From positions 372,001 to 436,000 of the forward strand of contig CAXXGW010000009.1 in assembly GCA_963666755.2 (NCBI GenBank): a stretch of DNA of 64,000 bases, written 5' to 3'. The stretch's first letter is position 1, and each line of letters starts with the position of its first letter. The notes beneath the pieces were generated by a model, which worked only from the letters and a program-made list of their open reading frames with translations, ran no database searches and had not been told where the DNA came from. Positions 59,131-64,000 of the stretch are shown here, in pieces. This stretch comes from CAXXOK01 sp963666755. GTDB taxonomy: Bacteria; Bacillota; Clostridia; Christensenellales; Aristaeellaceae. A program made the position numbers and the translations under genes.

Positions 59131-60372
59131 TCAGGGTAGCCCGATGCGCCGGGAGAGCATCTCGATCAGATCGTACCCGTCCCACACGAGGGCGAAATCC
59201 AATGTGTGGCCGACCGTGGCGATCCGATCCACGCCGCGTACACCCTGTGCCAGCGCAAAGGCACGCATCTGCGCGGGGTCCAGCCCAAGCACAGCCAGCG
59301 TCTGCACCTTGCGGGTCAGCAGCGGGGCCAGCGGCACCAGCGTGGGCGCGGCATATTCCAGAAAGCAGCCGCCCCCGGCGTGGAAATCGGCGGCGGCAGG
59401 CGTAAGCGATTCCAGCCGGATGCGCACCGCCAGGTTGTCGGGCATCGGCGCCAGCGCAGCTCCGCCTAGCGTGAGCGCGGCGCGGTACAGTGCGATGCGC
59501 TTATCCACCGCCGCGACCGGATCCACGGGGTAGCGCGGCTCGGCATAGGCATGCACCGCCTGCCAGAAGCGTGCCTGCGCCTCCGCCAGCACATCGCCCT
59601 CGCCCAGCCAGTACAAAAGCCGCGGGGCGGTGCAGGCGTTCTGGTCAAACAGGTACGTGTCGTTGTAAAACCCCTGCGCCACGCTTTGCAGCGCGGCCTC
59701 GTCCAGCGCGAACACGGCGGCGGCGTCCAGCACCAGCAACGACCAGCGGTCGGCAAACGTTACATCGAACGCGCGCGGGGCCAGCGGCGCCTGCCGTACG
59801 CGGCGGATCGTCTCGTCCCCGCCCCAGATGATGCGCACATCGCACGCCGCGCTGAAGGCTTCGGTCAACTCCTGCCGCTCGCGTGGGTACTCCACCACAT
59901 TCACATACGGCAGCAGCGCCGCGTGCTCCCCGGTGAGCGTTTCGCGGAAGGCCTCGCATACCAGCCGCGTCTGCGCAAAATCGCGGCTGCTGGCCTTGAC
60001 CACGCAGGCATTGCCCGCCAGCAGCGCCGCTGTAAGGGAGTAGGCAAAGTTCATGGGCACGTTGCCCGGCGCGATGTGGAAGGTGAGCCCCCGGCCCAGC
60101 CGCCCCTCCATGCCGGTGTAGGGGGCTTGAAGCTGCCGCAGGTGTGCGTCGCGGCAAAAAAAAGCGTAGGTGGCCACGTCCGGGTAGGTCCGTGTACGCG
60201 GATCGCGCATCAGCCGGGTCGACAGCGCGGCTAGCCAGGCTGTGACGCGCGGGTCAAACGGGGGCATTGCGGGCAGCTCAGCCGCCTGCAAAGGGTTGGC
60301 CAGCCCGCACAGCACGCGCAGGCCCTCCAACGGCGCCGGTTCGATGCGCGGGGCGTCAGCGTTTCTGCTCAT
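59131..60372 (-). CDS. LuxC-type acyl-CoA/acyl-protein reductase
   Basis: A 413-residue member of the LuxC family (PF05893 type, aldehyde dehydrogenase superfamily), which takes an activated acyl group on a cysteine and reduces it with NADPH to an aldehyde. The expected nucleotide segment HIAPGNVPMN (99-108) and the nucleophile Cys247 in DQNACTAP are present. The neighbouring gene encodes its usual partner LuxE and overlaps by 17 nt. No luxA/luxB luciferase or luxD thioesterase genes are present, so this is not light production. Confidence 0.9.
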   Translation of the reverse strand: MSRNADAPRIEPAPLEGLRVLCGLANPLQAAELPAMPPFDPRVTAWLAALSTRLMRDPRTRTYPDVATYAFFCRDAHLRQLQAPYTGMEGRLGRGLTFHIAPGNVPMNFAYSLTAALLAGNACVVKASSRDFAQTRLVCEAFRETLTGEHAALLPYVNVVEYPRERQELTEAFSAACDVRIIWGGDETIRRVRQAPLAPRAFDVTFADRWSLLVLDAAAVFALDEAALQSVAQGFYNDTYLFDQNACTAPRLLYWLGEGDVLAEAQARFWQAVHAYAEPRYPVDPVAAVDKRIALYRAALTLGGAALAPMPDNLAVRIRLESLTPAAADFHAGGGCFLEYAAPTLVPLAPLLTRKVQTLAVLGLDPAQMRAFALAQGVRGVDRIATVGHTLDFALVWDGYDLIEMLSRRIGLP

Positions 60373-61438
60373 AGGTATCGCTGCACCCCCTTGTTTCGGC
60401 GCGGCTTACGCGGCCCAGCACCGTAAAATACTTGCCGAGCCGCCCGCAGGGACAATCGTCCTCGCCCAGCAGGCGACCCTCGTCCTCCGTGAGCAGCGCG
60501 TGGCCGGGGTAGCTGCGCGGCAGGACGCTAACCACCTCGATCAGCCCCGCCTCGCCCACCGGCGCGAGGGAAAAATCCCGGGGGTTACGGATGAGCACAT
60601 CCGACCAGACGGGCGCATGCAGGTGGCCGTGTTCACACTCCACGTAAATCGCGCCGGTCTGCTCCACCATGCCGTAGTAATCCACCACGCGGGTCACGCC
60701 GCACACCTCGCGCAGCGCCGTGTGGAACTGCTCGCGGCTTACGGCCTGTTGCGCCAGCTTTTTCCACCCGCCGCCGTGCAGCAGGATGCCGCCGGATAAA
60801 TCCAGCGTCTGCCCCAGCCGTTTCAGCTCCGCGTAGAAATGCTGCCAGACCATGTACGTAAACCCGAACAGGAAGATCGTTTCGCCCGCGTGTTTGGCGA
60901 TAAAGGCGCGCAGGCCCTCCAAATCCAGCTGCATGGACTCGTCCAGCGCGAAGATTTTATCCCGCGCAAACAGGCTGAATCCGAGGATGCCCGCGCCCCG
61001 CGCCGAAAACATGGCCCGGTCGCGCACCACGGCGCTGGAATCCAGAATAATCATCGGCAGGCGCGTGCCGCCCAGCAGGCTTTCCATAATCTTGCCCAGC
61101 ACCTTGCTTTGCAGGGCGCCGGTTTCCCGATCCAGATAGATGCGGCTCACCTGCTGGCCCGTGGTGCCGGAGCTGGTCATGGTCTTGGTTACGGCCTCAT
61201 CTGGGATGCTTTTCAGCGTAAACTCCTTAAACAACCGCACCGGCAGGGGCGGCAGCTGCTCATAGTCGAGCTCCGCCTCGGGGTTGGTGCCTGTGGCCTG
61301 CAGCATACGCGCGTATTCCGGGCAACGCAAAGCGTGGCTGCGGGTGAGCGCGGCCAGCTCGGCATTCAGGAAGGCGCGCTTCGCCTCCCGGTTCAGCCCG
61401 TAGGGCGGTAACGCAAGCAGGGCGGCATCGTCAAGCAT
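60356..61438 (-). CDS. LuxE-type acyl-protein synthetase
   Basis: A 360-residue ATP-dependent acyl-protein synthetase (PF04443 type) that activates a carboxylate as acyl-AMP and hands it to LuxC. The adenylate loop is TMTSSGTTGQQVSRIY (about 86-101), and VVDYYGMVEQTG and HAPVWSDVLIRNP are family-typical. An upstream ATG at 61480 lies deep in the ligase gene; 61438 gives an 8-nt overlap and a normal N-terminus. LuxE next to LuxC, with a carrier protein, is the core of an aldehyde-forming module. Confidence 0.9.
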   Translation of the reverse strand: MLDDAALLALPPYGLNREAKRAFLNAELAALTRSHALRCPEYARMLQATGTNPEAELDYEQLPPLPVRLFKEFTLKSIPDEAVTKTMTSSGTTGQQVSRIYLDRETGALQSKVLGKIMESLLGGTRLPMIILDSSAVVRDRAMFSARGAGILGFSLFARDKIFALDESMQLDLEGLRAFIAKHAGETIFLFGFTYMVWQHFYAELKRLGQTLDLSGGILLHGGGWKKLAQQAVSREQFHTALREVCGVTRVVDYYGMVEQTGAIYVECEHGHLHAPVWSDVLIRNPRDFSLAPVGEAGLIEVVSVLPRSYPGHALLTEDEGRLLGEDDCPCGRLGKYFTVLGRVSRAETRGCSDTYEQKR

Positions 61439-62837
61439 CGTACTGTTCCAGCTCCTTGTAAAGGGTCTTTCCGGCTTCATTTTTCGGGATGGCGTCCAGC
61501 GCGCGGGTCACAAAGCCGCTGGGGTTCAGGCCGGTTTTCTCCGCCAGATAGGTGCGCATGGCAGGCAGCAGGGCCTCGTCTGTGGCAAAGAGCATCAGTC
61601 GGTCGTCCCGCCCGGCGCAGGCCACATCCGCATGGGGGAAACGGGCTTTCAGCAGCTGCTCGATCTCGTCCAGATTGACCCGGTTGCCAAACAGCTTGAG
61701 AAAGCGCTTCTTGCGCCCGACGATGGTGTAGTAGCCGTCCTCGTCCACCTGCGCCATATCGCCGGTGTCCAGCACGCCGTCGCGCTCGTCGCCCTTTGAC
61801 AGATCGGCGGCGCAGGTGGCGTAGCCCAAGGTCACATTCTCGCCGCGGTAACGCAGCTCGCCCGTGACGTGCGGCTGGGTAATCAAATTTCCTTCCACGT
61901 CGATCAGCTCAAACGCGCCGCCCGGAATGGCCACGCCCATACTGCCGATCTTTTCCAGACTCTTTTCCCAGGGCAGGTAAGCCATGCGCGCGGTCGCCTC
62001 GCACTGGCCGTACATGACGATAAACTGGCGGCCCGTCTGGCGGCACCATTCGGCGTATTTTTTGTGCAGCTCGGGGGTCAGCTTCCCGCCGGCCTGGGTC
62101 ATGGTGGTCAGGCTGGGCAGTTCCATGCGGGTAAAGCGCATGCGGTCCAGCATTTCGTAGGTATAGGGCACGCCGCCAAAGCTGGTGGCGGCCTGATCCT
62201 TAAAGAACGTCCAAAACTCCTTTTGGGTTACGGCTTTGTCGGTTAAAAGCACCATCGCGCCCACATCCAGATGCGAATTGAGGATGCTGAGCCCGTAGGT
62301 ATAGTTCATGGGCAGGGTGGTGATTGGCCGCTCGCCCTCGTTCAACTTCAGATAATTGACAATGGAATCGGTGTTGGCGCGGATGTTGCGGTAACTCTGG
62401 CGCACAAACTTGGGGCTGCCTGTGGAGCCGCTGGTGGTCAGCAGCAGCGCCAGCTCCGGCGAAAGGCGCGTTGCGTCGCCAAAGGGGGTTTGCAAAAGCC
62501 GGTACCCGAAGCGCTCGTAGCGGCAGCACCCGTCCTCCAGCTCAAAATCGGCGGGCGCCCAGATGTACTTGGGCTGATACGTTTCGTACAGCTTGGTAAA
62601 AAGCTCCGCATCCAAATCCGCGGGGAGCATCGCGGGCACCACGCCGCCGTTCAGGAAGGAAACATAGCCCAGAAAGCTGCCCAGCACGTTACGGCACAGG
62701 CAGAAAACCAGGCACCGCCCATCGGCCTGCTGGCAGAGCATCCGCCCTTCGTGGCGCAGTTCCGCATAGGTCAGCCGCTGGCCGAACTCATCTTCCACGG
62801 CGATATTGGCCTGATAGCGGTCAAATCTCCACAGCAT
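61431..62837 (-). CDS. AMP-forming ligase (acyl-CoA/acyl-ACP synthetase or adenylation enzyme)
   Basis: A 468-residue adenylate-forming enzyme. P-loop LLLTTSGSTGSPK (131-143); YGQCEATARMAYLP; DTGDMAQVDEDGYY; and a C-terminal lysine in IPKNEAGKTLYKEL. It resembles adenylation enzymes that load a partner carrier protein rather than CoA, and the ACP gene overlaps it by 17 nt. The start at 62837 lies inside that overlap; 62867 would extend further into the ACP gene. The substrate acid cannot be told from the sequence. Confidence 0.9.
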   Translation of the reverse strand: MLWRFDRYQANIAVEDEFGQRLTYAELRHEGRMLCQQADGRCLVFCLCRNVLGSFLGYVSFLNGGVVPAMLPADLDAELFTKLYETYQPKYIWAPADFELEDGCCRYERFGYRLLQTPFGDATRLSPELALLLTTSGSTGSPKFVRQSYRNIRANTDSIVNYLKLNEGERPITTLPMNYTYGLSILNSHLDVGAMVLLTDKAVTQKEFWTFFKDQAATSFGGVPYTYEMLDRMRFTRMELPSLTTMTQAGGKLTPELHKKYAEWCRQTGRQFIVMYGQCEATARMAYLPWEKSLEKIGSMGVAIPGGAFELIDVEGNLITQPHVTGELRYRGENVTLGYATCAADLSKGDERDGVLDTGDMAQVDEDGYYTIVGRKKRFLKLFGNRVNLDEIEQLLKARFPHADVACAGRDDRLMLFATDEALLPAMRTYLAEKTGLNPSGFVTRALDAIPKNEAGKTLYKELEQYDA

Positions 62838-63057
62838 ATTTCCGCAGGATCTCCTTCCCCTTTTCAAAAGAGCTCAGGTCGATGATGTCGTCCATTTCCA
62901 GCATGATGTTAAAGGCATCCTCCAGGGCGGCGACCAGCGCCATGTGGCCGACGCTGTCCCAGGCCTTACTCTGGCCGTACACCAGGGCGGGCGCTTCCTC
63001 CGCGCTTACTTCCAGGGCCGTGACGAAGGCATTCACATACGTTTCCGAATTGGTCAT
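62821..63057 (-). CDS. Acyl carrier protein
   Basis: A 78-residue acidic four-helix carrier protein. The phosphopantetheine attachment serine is Ser35 in AWDSVGHMALV, followed by helix II LVAALEDAFNIMLEMDDI. It is not the housekeeping AcpP (no fatty-acid genes adjacent), so it is probably dedicated to the acyl group activated by the adjoining ligase. A phosphopantetheinyl transferase is not in the window. Confidence 0.92.
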   Translation of the reverse strand: MTNSETYVNAFVTALEVSAEEAPALVYGQSKAWDSVGHMALVAALEDAFNIMLEMDDIIDLSSFEKGKEILRKYAVEI

Positions 63058-63099
63058 GGGTCCATCGCTCCTATCGTAGTAAAGTGGGAAAAAGCGTGT

Positions 63100-63843
63100 T
63101 TACAGGATGCCGCCGTCTACGCGCCACACCTGCCCGGTGACGAAGCTGGCCCGGTCGCTGGCCAGAAAGGCGACCACCGCGGCGATTTCCTCCGGTTTGC
63201 CCTTGCGGCGCAGCAGATTGTGCTCCACCGCCGCCTGTTCAATCTTCTCGCCCAGACCGCGGGTCATATCGGTATCGGTGTAGCCGGGGGCGACGGCGTT
63301 CACGCGGATGTTCATACCCGCCATTTCACGCGCCATCTTCTGGGTGGCGGCCACCACTGCGGCCTTGCTGGCGGAGTAGTCCAGACGGCTGTCGCCGTCC
63401 AGTCCGGCCACGGAGGCGATGTTCACCACCGCGCCCTGCCGCTTGCGCGCCATCCAGCGCGTGGCCAGCTGCGTCAGGCGCATGGTGCCAAAGAAGTTGG
63501 TTTCAAAAATACGGCGCATCTCGTCGATGGCGGTCAGCTGGAACATCTTGTCCTGCCCCATGACGCCGGCGTTGTTCACCAGCACATCCAGCGGTTCCCG
63601 CTCGGCCATCGCCTCGCGGATGGCATTTTGCACCGCCGTTTCGTCGGTCAGGTCGGCATACAGGGGGCGTACCCATACCCCGTGCCGCGCGGCCAGCTCG
63701 GCGCAGCGGGTTTCAAATTCCGCGTCCGGCGTGCGGGCCAGCGCCCAGAGGTTGGCGCCCTCGGCGGCAAACGCTTGGGCGATTGCCCATCCGATGCCGC
63801 GTGCGGCGCCGGTCACCAACGCGTTTTTCCCTTCCAGCAGCAT
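63100..63843 (-). CDS. FabG-like short-chain dehydrogenase/reductase
   Basis: A 247-residue SDR. Rossmann loop TGAARGIG (11-18), NNAGV (90-94) and the catalytic Tyr156/Lys160 in YSASK. It is close to 3-oxoacyl-ACP reductases in length and pattern. With a carrier protein 43 nt downstream, it could reduce a carrier-bound keto group, or the aldehyde made by the LuxC-like enzyme. The start lies 2 nt after the stop of another minus-strand gene, so the operon continues to the right of the window. Confidence 0.92.
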   Translation of the reverse strand: MLLEGKNALVTGAARGIGWAIAQAFAAEGANLWALARTPDAEFETRCAELAARHGVWVRPLYADLTDETAVQNAIREAMAEREPLDVLVNNAGVMGQDKMFQLTAIDEMRRIFETNFFGTMRLTQLATRWMARKRQGAVVNIASVAGLDGDSRLDYSASKAAVVAATQKMAREMAGMNIRVNAVAPGYTDTDMTRGLGEKIEQAAVEHNLLRRKGKPEEIAAVVAFLASDRASFVTGQVWRVDGGIL

Positions 63844-63845
63844 GG

Positions 63846-64000
63846 ATCAATCCCCCGTATCCGCGACGCGTACGGTCGCTTTGTCGTAATAATCCGCATA
63901 GAGGTTGAGCACGTACTCCAGGTTATCGCTGTGCAGCGCATCGCCCATAAACATGGCGGGCGCGTCCGGCACCGGCGTCAGGACAACATCCTGCAGCGCA
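63846..64000 (-). CDS. Unidentified gene, C-terminal 51 residues only
   Basis: The reading frame enters from the right edge and stops with TGA at 63848-63846, 2 nt before the SDR start. The visible end includes APAMFMGDALHSDNLEY and finishes ATVRVADTGD. It contains no known motif. Tight spacing places it in the same operon as the SDR/ACP/Lux genes. Its family cannot be told from this fragment. Confidence 0.7.

Noticed and set aside
59131..61438. Bioluminescence operon
   Set aside because: LuxC- and LuxE-type genes are present, but luxA, luxB and luxD are not; the neighbours are glycan genes.

Overview
The window looks like chromosomal DNA from a GC-rich, Gram-positive-type anaerobe of the class Clostridia, probably an uncultured gut lineage. 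This is inferred from gene content: a CdaA/CdaR c-di-AMP pair, RqcP-type S4 protein, PepV dipeptidase, PlsY, type III pantothenate kinase, a CD1247-type acidic zinc-ribbon protein, clostripain-family protease, ECF-type S component, and strong AAAGGAGG ribosome sites. Nearly all sequence is coding. Operons are long, with many ATGA or GTGA overlaps. I found no tRNA, rRNA, transposase, prophage or CRISPR array. One structural RNA, RNase P RNA (14692-15040, minus), is clear.

Layout. 1-745: 5' part of an Orn/Lys/Arg decarboxylase-family gene, running off the left edge. 952-6016: two secreted proteins of similar architecture, then a YgiQ-type radical SAM protein. 6477-9742: a small secreted protein diverging from a double-domain chagasin-like protease inhibitor (with an inverted-repeat operator candidate between them), then repeated hairpins and a nested palindrome, then an AraM-type glycerol-1-phosphate dehydrogenase. 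9932-14375: YchF, a sugar-transfer ATP-grasp protein and a secreted clostripain-like protease. 15186-25637: one long operon (membrane protein, RsuA-type pseudouridine synthase, methyltransferase, PatB-type lyase, PepV, RqcP, IspD, IspF, ComEC, HolA). 25733-28427: an XRE-cupin regulator with an acyl-CoA synthetase fused to a VOC domain, followed by an intergenic array of triple-hairpin repeats (28497-28983).

29007-35885 (minus): cdaA-cdaR followed by a proline-rich membrane protein, a P-loop ATPase, an RsmF-type rRNA methyltransferase and an aldo/keto reductase. 36080-40039 (plus): RadC, a DUF218 protein, RsmG, a CapA-type protein and a LUD protein. 40178-46453 (plus): M24 peptidase, EF-P, the acidic zinc-ribbon protein, a probable pantothenate uptake/CoaX pair behind a long leader, homoserine dehydrogenase and PlsY. 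46758-48140 (minus): citrate synthase.

48485-64000 is the accessory part, and probably a cell-surface glycan locus. A plus-strand operon encodes a polyprenyl-phosphate sugar transferase, a split transketolase, a LicD-type transferase and a Wzx-like flippase. Facing it, a minus-strand series reads from the right edge: an unidentified partial gene, an SDR, an acyl carrier protein, an AMP-forming ligase, a LuxE-type acyl-protein synthetase and a LuxC-type acyl reductase. These are followed by an ArnC/GtrB-like glycosyltransferase, a GNAT protein, a pair of four-helix DMT (ArnE/ArnF-like) proteins, another GNAT protein, TrpRS and a COG2509 flavoprotein. The carrier-protein/ligase/LuxE/LuxC/SDR module without luciferase genes, next to glycan assembly genes, is the best candidate here for an undescribed pathway. 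I infer that it makes an aldehyde- or alcohol-derived group used in a surface polymer or lipid.
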